6,625 nt of DNA, from NCBI GenBank assembly GCA_026389975.1, contig JAPLGV010000468.1, positions 1-6,625 of the forward strand. Direction: 5' to 3'. The notes beneath the pieces were generated by a model. It was given only the letters and a program-made list of their open reading frames with translations. It was not told the origin of the DNA and made no database searches. Source of the DNA: Chloroflexota bacterium (GTDB lineage: Bacteria; Chloroflexota; Anaerolineae; Anaerolineales; Villigracilaceae). Numbering within the stretch: position 1 is the stretch's first letter; each line of letters begins with the position of its first letter. This document shows positions 1 to 6,625 of this stretch, in pieces. The position numbers and the translations under genes were made by a program.

Positions 1-2959
1 GCAACCAGCCGAGTGCAGCGGCAGCAGAAATGCCGAGCATCACCCCTGCTTGCAGGTAGAACTTGCAAACCGTGTTCATTCGCCCAATGTCTCCCTTCAT
101 GACGACGAACTCGACCACCATCGTCAGCAGCAGGCTGGTGCCAACCATGAAGAGGACCAGGCGCTTCCCGTCCGAGATACCGGGGCGGAAAAGCAGGATT
201 GCCGCCCAGACCGCTGTCGGCAGCGCCAGCCAGAGGATGGTGATGCCTTTCCAGGGAACATTCTGGGAGGAACTCATCACCCAGGCTTGCTGGACCAACA
301 ATACCATAAGAATGATCACCAACGCGGCAATAATCAGGTCCCGGTAGGGACGCAGTTTGCGCAGCGCGGAGACGGGCGTCTCGGCCAGCCACTGGCGCGT
401 CTCCCAGGTCATCCAGGAAACGATGAAGAACAGGAATACACCCCAGTGGAGGAGGTAAGAAGAGATGTTCGAGCGTCCGCCCTTCCAGATTTCGACGGCA
501 TTGTAGGCCTGGCTGTACCAGTGCGAAAAGGGTTGGTAGAGTAGGAGTGAGAAAACGACCAGCACACCGGCCGCCCCGATGACCAGCGCCAGGCGTTTGA
601 CCCAATCCGGTGCAGCGACCGGGAGGCGGGCAAGGTCCGCGTAACGCCAGACGGCGTAAATCACCACCACCGTGCCCAGGATGAGGTAAGTGTAAAAGTC
701 CCAGGTGTTGGTGGGCTTGAGTGCCCCAATGACCAGCGCACCAATAAAGAAACCCGCGCCAGCGTCAAGAGCACTCTTCCATTTGGCTTTTGCCATCAGC
801 ACAGACAGCGCCCAGGCGATGACCACCATGGTCAATGGAAGAGCCATCATGTGGGCATGCAAGTCAGAGTACAGGAAGGTAAAGAGCGGGAACTCCGTGA
901 TCGGGTCACCGGATTGGGACGGTAGGATTCGGCTGGGGTCCCAGTACCAGTTGCCCGGTCCAAAAGGAAGGTGAACACCACCCAGGGTGAGGAAGAAGCC
1001 TTTGATGGTCCACCAGATGCGTTCGAGCAGGTTCGAACCAGCGACCACTCCCCCCGGTGCAGCCGCCTGTTGGAACCCCTGGTTCAACATCCGGACGATG
1101 CCCAGGTTGCCAAGCAAGACCATCGCAGAGGAGGCCGAGATACCGGCAATAAAACGAGAGTCAAAAAGGCTGTTTCGGGACTCGTCGCTGCCTTCGGTTT
1201 TTGCACTCCGAATCCCGTGCAGGATATTCCAGCCGACTGAGAAAGCCCCCACTGCCAGGCAGGCAAACAGCGTCGGCAGGATGAAATTGTAAGCAATGGA
1301 CGGCACGATACCGAGCAGTTTGACCGGCGTGCCGACAATCACGTAGCCGTAATAATAGTAGTTGATGTAGCCGCCTGCGAACCATGGATCGTAAGGCGGG
1401 AAGCTGGTGCTCTTCAGGATGGCGTTGAAGTAGGCGAAGTCCATCGGGCGTTCGCCACCCTTGGACGGATGCCAGAGGTCCGGGTTGCCGAGACGGATGA
1501 ACAAATCAACCAGGAAGAAGACCAGGAAGACAACTTCGACCATCAGGAAGTATTTCCAGCGCTCGCGGAACTCCTGTACCAGTTCAGCGCGTTGACGCCA
1601 AGCCTGCCACACCCCCATCAGCATGATCAACCCGAGAGCAATCCCGATGGTCAGCTTGCTGTACGAGAGTCCTACCGAGCCGGCCATCCAGGCCAACCAC
1701 GCCCAGAGCAGCAGGCCGACGATGCGCGCCAGCGGGTAGCCGTGGTCGGCGAGACCCGGGAAGGCCGCCCGCACCAACGGGTAGACAAAAAGCCCGAGGG
1801 CAAAGATGACCAGGTACCAGAGCGCCAGGCCAAGGACCGGATAACGGTTATAGAGGGTATCGCGATTATACAGGTCCGACCACGTCCCGCCCGCCTGCTG
1901 GATCGTCAACTGGTCCGCGGGGAGCATCAGGCTCTTGTAGGTATCGGCCTGGCCGGGCGTCAGGTGGATGGCTCGGCTGTAGTCTACTTTTCCGAGTACA
2001 GACTGGACTTTTGCCGGGTCGAAATCGGCGTTCTTCTCGAAGATCAATACTTTCGGATGGTCGTAAAAGGTAAAGGCTTCTTCGGCGGTCTGGTCGTTGA
2101 TAACCAGAGGACCGATTTTCAGGTAGGATTCGAAAGTGGCAACCAGCTCAAAGCCAAGATTACCGTGGAACATGCCCGGCTCGGCTACACGATAGCACCA
2201 GATGATATCCTTATCCGCCGGGCAACCGATCAGTTGGCGGTAATACTCGGTCGTCAACGGATAGCGTTCTGGAAGACGGGTAATCTGGGTATACTGGTGG
2301 TTGGTGGGGATGAAGATGTAATCGGTCTGGTCCAGCACACTCTGGATGCGGGCCAGTTTATTGGCGTTATCGTCCCAGTAGACCTGCAAGTTCAGGTCGC
2401 CGCGGTATATGCCGCCAAAAGCATCATAGGACGCAGTGCGGAAAGGCAGGGTGTAATCGTAGTCCGTTTCGTTGGCAACGGCGGAACCGATCAGGGTTAG
2501 CACCCCGCCAGTCATTTGGATTTGCAGGTAATAGGTAACACCGCGCTGGAGGCTGACAGGTCTATCAAGCGTCAGCGTGGCAGGATCGCCGCGCGGATCG
2601 CGGGTGGGAGTAAAATCCGCCGTCACGGCCAGGTTGGTCAGCACCTGTTGCGGCTGCGGGTCGGATGCAGTGGAGAGGATGGCGCGCAAGGTCTGCACAG
2701 CAGAAATGCCGACATCCGCCACATGGCTGAAGGTCATTTGTGATAGCGTCCCTCCCGCTTGGGAGGTAAACTGGGCCTGGAACGGTTGAGCGGCGCTCAC
2801 AATACATTGGGGCGAAGGATCAATCACCTGTTCAAGCGGGGCAGTGGAAGTCAGGACTGACAATTGAAGCGAGCCGCAAAGATCTAATTGGAGTGTAGGA
2901 TCGAGCACTTCTATGCGAACTGAATAAGTCTGTTGAGCGTAGAGAGTTGCTGGCTGAAA
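1..2959 (-). CDS. DUF2298 / Chlor_Arch_YYY membrane protein, C-terminal half of the same fusion, cut by left edge
   Basis: An uninterrupted minus-strand frame (codons starting at positions 3n+1) runs from after a stop at 2993-2995 to base 2. It opens inside a beta-sandwich module (FQPATLYAQQTYSV, about 2959-2918), completes a second copy of it (2788-2474), then has an external domain with LNLQVYWDDN (about 2395-2366) and LPERYP (about 2275-2258). Membrane helices begin near 1845. DUF2298 hallmarks are HPSKGGERPMDFAYFN (1471-1424), NYYYYGY (1363-1343), SDLHAHMMALPL (868-833, a possible metal-binding His pair), KPTNTWDFYTY (about 717-685) and GDIGRMNTV (94-68). The last is followed by Cys-Lys where I recall Phe-Lys. 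No ATG occurs before 2737; GTG at 2908 is the first alternative start, has no ribosome site and lies inside a folded module. I therefore read this as the continuation of the 4863 gene, not a separate one. DUF2298 has no established activity; a role in surface glycan synthesis is inferred from its GT partners. Confidence 0.92.
2474..2788 (-). other. External beta-sandwich-like module, copy 2
   Basis: Begins QPFQAQFTSQAGGTLSQM and continues with FSHVADVGISAVQTL, DPATLTLDRPVSLQRG and VTYYLQIQMTGG. It aligns along its length with copy 1: FTSQAGGTLSQ with FTAQANGSLNQ, then HVAD with HVTN, and RPVSLQRGVTYYLQI with QPATLYAQQTYSVRI. The pair looks like an ancient internal duplication, linking the GT39-like half to the DUF2298 half. 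Confidence 0.6.
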
Positions 2960-3147
2960 AGTAACACTTGAGAGGACGAATCTGTTGATCCGTTAGGAGT
3001 AACCAGCAGGGTACCAGATCCCACTTGTGAGCCATCCGAATTTTGCAGGATGGTCACTCGCAATGCATGGTTGGTAACATGTGGCAATAGAATCTGATTC
3101 AATGACCCGTTTGCCTGTGCTGTGAACAGAATTTGATAAGGTATACC
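2870..3147 (-). other. External beta-sandwich-like module, copy 1 (spans the frameshift)
   Basis: After the last helix of the GT39-like half the protein turns beta-rich: IPYQILFTAQANGSLNQI, then LLPHVTNHALRVTIL, then, across the frameshift, QPATLYAQQTYSVRIEV and ending near LCGS. The alternation of hydrophobic and polar residues and its place after a membrane helix suggest a carbohydrate-binding or jelly-roll-like external domain. No specific family is recognised, so the fold is inference. Its match to copy 2 is direct from sequence. Confidence 0.6.
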
Positions 3148-4863
3148 CGCCTGGATCAAAGTACCAGCTGGAAAAGGCAACGGCTGCTGGTAGGTTGTCC
3201 CATCGGCTTTTTGGACTTGCAGATTGATCGGGCCGGGAACGTTCTGGTAAATCCAGTTCGAAGCGGCGATGCGCGTCTCCGGGCGGACGTAGATGCGGCT
3301 GAAAGCATAGGCATAGGCAGCGGTTGCGGCAAGGACCAAAACGCCGACCGTCGCGGCCAGGACGGTCCGCCCCGTCTCCCGTGCGAGAACCGGGACTACC
3401 CCGCCCCGTGCGGGAACCGGGACTACTTCGCAGGAACCGGGACTACCCCGCCAGTTGAGGCGCTTCAGTTCCGACAGGCGGGGCTGTGCCCAATCGTTAA
3501 CCACCCAGGCCGCCATCATTGCCAGCAGCGGATAGATGGGCAGTTGGTAGCGCATGTTGGGATTATATTGCAACGACTGCCAGAGAAAATAAATCGCCGT
3601 CCAGCTCCAGAGGAGGATGTGCTGCCGCCACTCGCCTTTCAACATGCGCCAGCCCATCCACAGGAACCCGACCCAGGCCAGGATACCGAGCGGCAGGCCA
3701 AGGCCCCAAACGGTCAGGTTTTGAAAGGAGTAAAGGTGGTTGCGCCGCGCCCATTGCAGCGACCACGGCATGTCAGCGTTAGGGCTGGCCTGGAGAAGTT
3801 GCTCACGGATTTTTTGGACCCATTCAGGATTGAGCCTGAGGTCGAAGAATCCCGGGCCGCTGAAGGCATAAGGTTGAAAAACGCGGAAAGCCAGCAGGGA
3901 GACTACCGCACCGATAACCAGGAAGATAATGGCTTTGGCGATGAAATCTTCAACCGGTGTCCGCTCCATCCGCTCACTATCTGGATCAGATGTCTGGATA
4001 AATTTTCGCTCCCGTCCGTGAACCGGGACTACCTCGTCCCGTGCCGAAACCGGGACTACTTCGTGGTGCGACTTGGAATAACGGACCACCAATGCTATCG
4101 GAAGTACCACCGCCATGGCAGCCGCATTAAGCTTGGAGGCTGCCGCCATGCCCAGGGCAACCCCAAAAGCAATAGTCAAATAAGTAAGCGGGTCATTCAA
4201 AAGGCGTAATAAGGAATACCGGACGTCCCGTGCTGGAACCGGGACTACCACGTGAGAACTGAATGAGGCTTCCTTCGTATTTTTCTCTGACTCGTCACCC
4301 GCTCCTGTCCATTCTCCAGTGGCGATCACCGTCGCGACGTACAAGGTCAGGAACATAAAGAAAGTATAGAAGTTATCAGTGGTATAGAAGTGTGACTGCT
4401 GAATCTGCATGACAGCCAACGCCGAGAATGCCGCCGCCAGCAACGCCACGCGCGCCTTATAAAACCGCTTCACGATGAAATATAAAAGTGCAATTGTGCC
4501 CAAATCCGCCACTGCCGAAAGCTGTCGTCCGAATAACGTCACGGCGTTCAGTTTTCCAAACGACTCGGCCAGGTAGTGGACGATAAAAAGCGGCAGTGTG
4601 CCATATACATAAGCCGGGTAGCCGACAACAGATGGATTGAGTGTTGATAGGGCGGTATTAAAGTAATCAGCCAGACTATGCACCGGCTGGATGCCAAGCG
4701 TGACCGATGTCATGAAGTTTTCATCCGGGTGCTGGATGTTAAGCTGGCCCCAGTCACTGCCGGTCAGGCGGAAATACGCCCCCGCCAGCAGGACGACAAT
4801 CAACAGTACATCATACAACCAGGTGAATTTCTTTTTGGGATTGGGAACGGCAGCCTCAATCAT
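2911..4863 (-). CDS. GT39-like membrane protein (HPDE type), N-terminal half of a frameshifted GT39-DUF2298 fusion
   Basis: 650 codons from ATG 4863 to TAG 2911-2913. A short cytoplasmic tail rich in Lys leads to helix 1 (about 15-32). The first external loop holds QHPDENF (44-50), whose Asp-Glu matches the conserved acidic pair of GT-C enzymes and of the Agl23-like family (TIGR03663) that accompanies DUF2298 proteins. Helices follow at about 84-100, 111-132, 137-155, 164-183, 225-262, 307-327, 384-406, 416-431, 441-457 and 500-521; NMRYQLPIYP (436-445) is a usual GT39 segment. Residues 525-650 start an external beta-rich region. The last 15 or so residues (SQQLSTLNRLIQFA) look like out-of-frame reading after a missing base near 2957-2960, because the adjacent frame continues the domain. 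Three loops contain a repeated V-V-P-V-x-[AG]-R peptide encoded by a DNA repeat (about 206-213, 269-285, 473-496). Start choice: 10 nt after the upstream stop, with GAGG at 4868-4871. Likely role is lipid-linked sugar transfer to a surface glycan; substrate unknown. Confidence 0.92.
   Translation of the reverse strand: MIEAAVPNPKKKFTWLYDVLLIVVLLAGAYFRLTGSDWGQLNIQHPDENFMTSVTLGIQPVHSLADYFNTALSTLNPSVVGYPAYVYGTLPLFIVHYLAESFGKLNAVTLFGRQLSAVADLGTIALLYFIVKRFYKARVALLAAAFSALAVMQIQQSHFYTTDNFYTFFMFLTLYVATVIATGEWTGAGDESEKNTKEASFSSHVVVPVPARDVRYSLLRLLNDPLTYLTIAFGVALGMAAASKLNAAAMAVVLPIALVVRYSKSHHEVVPVSARDEVVPVHGRERKFIQTSDPDSERMERTPVEDFIAKAIIFLVIGAVVSLLAFRVFQPYAFSGPGFFDLRLNPEWVQKIREQLLQASPNADMPWSLQWARRNHLYSFQNLTVWGLGLPLGILAWVGFLWMGWRMLKGEWRQHILLWSWTAIYFLWQSLQYNPNMRYQLPIYPLLAMMAAWVVNDWAQPRLSELKRLNWRGSPGSCEVVPVPARGGVVPVLARETGRTVLAATVGVLVLAATAAYAYAFSRIYVRPETRIAASNWIYQNVPGPINLQVQKADGTTYQQPLPFPAGTLIQAGIPYQILFTAQANGSLNQILLPHVTNHALRVTILQNSDGSQVGSGTLLVTPNGSTDSSSQVLLFSQQLSTLNRLIQFA
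2957..2960 (-). other. Probable frameshift point (missing base in a T run of the coding strand)
   Basis: The coding strand reads a run of four T here. The upstream frame passes through it to end 15 codons later at TAG 2911-2913, while the -1 frame carries good protein sequence onward for over 950 codons. Adding one T gives ...SQVLLF-QPATLYAQQTYSV..., which aligns residue for residue with LTL-DRPVSLQRGVTYYL in the second copy of the same module. The flanking codons (TTA CTT TTC AGC) do not form a canonical X XXY YYZ slippery site and a run of four is too short for ordinary transcriptional slippage. A sequencing or assembly error, or a recent mutation, is therefore likelier than programmed frameshifting. 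The position is inferred from the alignment and could be off by about ten codons upstream. Confidence 0.75.
3378..3446 (-). repeat. Short hairpin repeat, two full copies plus one truncated copy (units C, B, A)
   Basis: Unit A has its core at 3388-3399 and unit B at 3415-3426, 27 bases apart. They are read as VVPVLARE (489-496) and VVPVPARG (480-487). Unit C has the identical core at 3435-3446, only 20 bases from B, and lacks the far arm of the hairpin. It is therefore read in another frame, as GSPGSC (473-478). The cluster sits between the helix following RYQLPIYP and the last helix of the GT39-like half, in a loop I predict to be cytoplasmic. Confidence 0.9.
4011..4059 (-). repeat. Short hairpin repeat, two copies (units E and D) at 27-base spacing
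   Basis: Unit E spans 4036-4059 (core 4048-4059) with the perfect gtcccg/cgggac inverted repeat. Unit D spans 4011-4032 (core 4021-4032) with a slightly altered stem and loop. The cores are exactly 27 bases (nine codons) apart, so both are read in the same frame, as VVPVSARD (269-276) and VVPVHGRE (278-285). They lie after a helix ending VVRYSK and before one starting near residue 307, again on the predicted cytoplasmic side. Confidence 0.9.
4225..4248 (-). repeat. Short hairpin repeat, single copy (unit F)
   Basis: The 12-base core aaccgggactac (+ strand, 4237-4248) is identical in all six copies in the window. Here the complete unit also carries the perfect inverted repeat gtcccg (4225-4230) and cgggac (4240-4245) around a 9-base loop. 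Read by the gene it encodes VVPVPARD (residues 206-213), in a hydrophilic loop between membrane segments that I predict to be cytoplasmic. Confidence 0.9.
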
Positions 4864-4877
4864 AAAACCTCAATCAT
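4854..4877 (-). promoter_or_regulatory. Gene junction with duplicated start region and five-codon mini-frame
   Basis: The 10-base word atgattgagg (coding strand) occurs twice, at 4877-4868 and 4863-4854, 14 bases apart. The first ATG overlaps the upstream stop (ATGA) and opens a mini-frame, M-I-E-V-L, whose TGA overlaps the second ATG, again as ATGA. The second ATG starts the GT39-like gene. GAGG at 4868-4871 lies four bases before that ATG and could act as a close ribosome site. The layout suggests translational coupling by termination and re-initiation; which ATG is used first is inference. Confidence 0.5.
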
Positions 4878-6625
4878 TGCTCCGGCGGGACAAAGAAAAC
4901 CATGAAGTCTTTGCCTTCCAGTTTGGTCTCGGAAACAAAACGACTCCAAACGCCATGCGGGTACAACGCCTGTAATTGGTCCATCGCACCTGTATCTTCC
5001 ACATTGACAATAATCAGTTTCGGCCCCTGCACGTCCAGCGTGGCATTGAAGTTTTCCGGCCAGACGGCAAAGTCACGGTTCGGGATGCCCGCCCACACTC
5101 CCGGCAGGCGTGTGTCCACCCAGTAGGGATACGGCACAATCCAGGCATTGTCGGTCGAGCCATAGGTCAGCCCGAAATACTTTATGACCACGCCCATCTC
5201 AGACGAATTCCAGGTCCCAGCGGAATACTGCCTGGCAAATTGATTGAAGACCAGGTCAAAATTCTGGTAGGATGACCAGCCCGCCAGGACAAGAACCAGC
5301 ACCCAGGTCAGGGCGATTCCGGGCCGGTGGCTCATCCTGGACCCTGCCCCCTTCACCCTGCGGGTACTGCGCGGGGACGATGCGGCAGGCTCGAGGCGGC
5401 GACCGATGCCTGCCAGCAGCCCATCCAGCGCGATTGCCACGATGAGGAACGTGGGCACCATCGCCCCGGCTGCCCGATTCAGAGCCGGGTTCTCCGCCGG
5501 AAAAGCCAGGGAAAGGATCGATGGAAGTTGCAGCAGGGGAACGGCCAGCAGCAGGAACAAGTCCTGCCAGTGGCGCTGGCGGATGTAGCGGATCAGCACC
5601 AGCACCACACCGATCAGGAACAGCGCCCCGGAGACCACATCCAGCGCCGGACGATGCGGCACCGAGTGGACCCAGATTTCCCCGTTGTCCCAGTTGAACA
5701 TGCGCAGGGCATTCCAGGTATTCGAGAAGAAGAGCTGCCAGACCGGGACAGGTAGAGGCGACTCAATGGAGCCAAGGCGCGAAAAGGCCCGGTAACTGAA
5801 TGCCTGCGGGTTGTCCAACCAGTAGCGCGCCAGTGGCAGAAAAACGATCAGCGACGTTATAGCCAGAATAGACAGCCAGATAATGGCCTGCTTGCGGTTG
5901 CCTTTGGACTGGGCGTGCAGCAGGTACAACCCAACGGCAATCACCACCACGAACGGCATGATGCGAAAAGGACTGTAACCGTGCAACCCCAGGCCGAGGA
6001 ATAGGCCGGAGACGATAAAGTCGTTGCGGCTGCGTGTCCGCAGGCCGCGCAGGAGATAATAAAGCGTGGGAGCCACAAACAGCGAAATGAGCGGGAAGCG
6101 CAGCCCCGCCCGGCTGATGACATTCGGCCAGTAGGCAATCCCGGCAAAGAACACCGCCAGCAGGGCGAGACGCTTGCCGCCGAACTCCTTGCCAAGCAGG
6201 TATATGTAAGGCAGCGTCATCAGCCCGCAGAAGACTGTCCCAATTTTCAGGCTCAGGAACGACAGCCCTGTGCCGAAGATCCATGAGACAACCAGAGTGA
6301 GATATATCTGGATGGCTTCGCGGCCGGTATTGCGCGGAAAGAAGATGTGCGTCTGGCCCTGGGATACATCGTACACATCTTGGATTTTCTCGGCGTGGTC
6401 ACTGAATGGTTCGGACGGGACTACCCCAATGTTGTAAACGCGGAAGAAGACAACAATGGCTACCACCGCCAGCACGAGCAGGGTCCAGCGAGTGACTTTG
6501 AACTGCCAGCTATTGCGGCTGAAAAAGTCCTTAACCCGCGGCCAGAACGGCGGCTGGTTTTCGAGCGGCAGCCTGAAAGCCCAGACGAAGAAAATAATCG
6601 CAAGAACCCATAACGTTACATTCAC
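4874..6625 (-). CDS. GT39-like (GT-C fold) membrane glycosyltransferase, 5' end cut by window edge
   Basis: Probable polytopic glycosyltransferase that moves a sugar from a polyprenyl-phosphate donor on the outer face of the membrane. Donor and acceptor cannot be read from sequence. 583 residues are visible. Residues 3-17 and 45-64 are membrane helices, then a first external loop holds SDHAEK (75-80), in the place where GT39 enzymes carry the catalytic acidic residues, followed by FFPRNTGREA (95-104). About ten more hydrophobic segments follow, with HGYSPFR at 215-221 and NPALNRAAG at 379-387, both typical of bacterial GT39-like proteins. A hydrophilic loop rich in Arg and Ser (411-436) precedes the last helix (438-450), and a soluble external domain ends at TGA 4874-4876. 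The first visible codon is GTG, but homologues as I recall them have more N-terminal sequence, so I treat the gene as 5' partial. It lies 10 nt upstream of the next gene and is probably co-transcribed. The family is fairly sure; the exact reaction is not. Confidence 0.93.
   Translation of the reverse strand: MNVTLWVLAIIFFVWAFRLPLENQPPFWPRVKDFFSRNSWQFKVTRWTLLVLAVVAIVVFFRVYNIGVVPSEPFSDHAEKIQDVYDVSQGQTHIFFPRNTGREAIQIYLTLVVSWIFGTGLSFLSLKIGTVFCGLMTLPYIYLLGKEFGGKRLALLAVFFAGIAYWPNVISRAGLRFPLISLFVAPTLYYLLRGLRTRSRNDFIVSGLFLGLGLHGYSPFRIMPFVVVIAVGLYLLHAQSKGNRKQAIIWLSILAITSLIVFLPLARYWLDNPQAFSYRAFSRLGSIESPLPVPVWQLFFSNTWNALRMFNWDNGEIWVHSVPHRPALDVVSGALFLIGVVLVLIRYIRQRHWQDLFLLLAVPLLQLPSILSLAFPAENPALNRAAGAMVPTFLIVAIALDGLLAGIGRRLEPAASSPRSTRRVKGAGSRMSHRPGIALTWVLVLVLAGWSSYQNFDLVFNQFARQYSAGTWNSSEMGVVIKYFGLTYGSTDNAWIVPYPYWVDTRLPGVWAGIPNRDFAVWPENFNATLDVQGPKLIIVNVEDTGAMDQLQALYPHGVWSRFVSETKLEGKDFMVFFVPPEQ

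Noticed and set aside
1469..2500. Open + strand frame of 343 codons
   Set aside because: It lies fully antisense to the DUF2298 half, whose frame shows clear family motifs. The + strand translation is rich in Gln, Asp and Arg with no recognisable domain, as expected for a shadow frame.
2825..2908. Independent start (GTG 2908, TTG 2863 or GTG 2827) for a separate DUF2298 gene
   Set aside because: None has a ribosome site, and each would begin inside the beta-sandwich module. The sequence upstream of 2908 in this frame still aligns with the second module copy, so translation should enter from the GT39-like half.
2953..2966. Programmed -1 frameshift site
   Set aside because: The codons around the T run do not fit X XXY YYZ, and no clear stimulatory hairpin is seen just downstream. 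A one-base sequence error or mutation is simpler.
2832..3035. Minus-strand frame of 67 codons bridging the gene junction
   Set aside because: It is the third frame over the junction, with no domain. The two frames on either side carry the duplicated module, so this one is a by-product.
3133..4209. Open + strand frame of 358 codons
   Set aside because: Antisense to the membrane helices and repeats of the GT39-like gene. Its composition is typical of an antisense shadow and it has no ribosome site or domain.
3378..4248. Possible CRISPR array
   Set aside because: The repeats are spaced irregularly (20, 27 and hundreds of bases), intervening sequence is ordinary coding sequence for membrane helices, and the units are translated. 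There are no spacers of uniform length.
6412..6427. Seventh copy of the short repeat
   Set aside because: Only gggactacccc matches. The rest of the core and the hairpin arm are missing, and the peptide GVVPSEPF is native to the loop before SDHAEK in this family.

Overview
The window is one dense, minus-strand block of very large polytopic membrane proteins. It fits a member of the Chloroflexota, probably class Anaerolineae. This rests on the pairing of a GT39-like protein with an HPDE motif and a DUF2298 / 'Chlor_Arch_YYY' membrane domain (YYYYG motif), a combination known mainly from Chloroflexota and some archaea. That taxonomic statement is from knowledge of the families, not from a search. 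No RNA gene, promoter, terminator, CRISPR array or insertion sequence is visible, and no stretch over 300 bases lacks coding sequence.

Layout, read in the direction of transcription (right to left). (1) 6625-4874: a GT-C type glycosyltransferase (family 39-like), cut by the right edge. (2) After only 10 nt, 4863-2911: a second GT39-like protein with HPDE in its first external loop, about ten membrane segments, and the start of an external beta-sandwich region. Its frame ends abruptly at 2911. (3) A frame shifted by one base continues without a stop from about 2992 to base 1. It finishes the beta-sandwich region, adds a further external domain, and enters the DUF2298 membrane domain, cut by the left edge.

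Parts 2 and 3 are best read as one giant fusion gene (about 1,621 codons inside the window) split by a single missing base in a four-base A run (+ strand) at 2957-2960. Restoring one base joins the frames, and the joined sequence completes a beta-sandwich module that is visibly duplicated just downstream.

The most unusual feature is a short repeat family, six copies in three clusters, all within the GT39-like half. Each copy shares an identical 12-base core and, where complete, a small inverted repeat. Five copies are read as the peptide V-V-P-V-x-[AG]-R and one truncated copy in another frame, so the repeat is conserved as DNA. All three clusters fall in loops I predict to be cytoplasmic.

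Functionally, the proteins are probably lipid-linked sugar transferases or partners for cell-surface glycan assembly. DUF2298 has no established function, so the pathway is inference.
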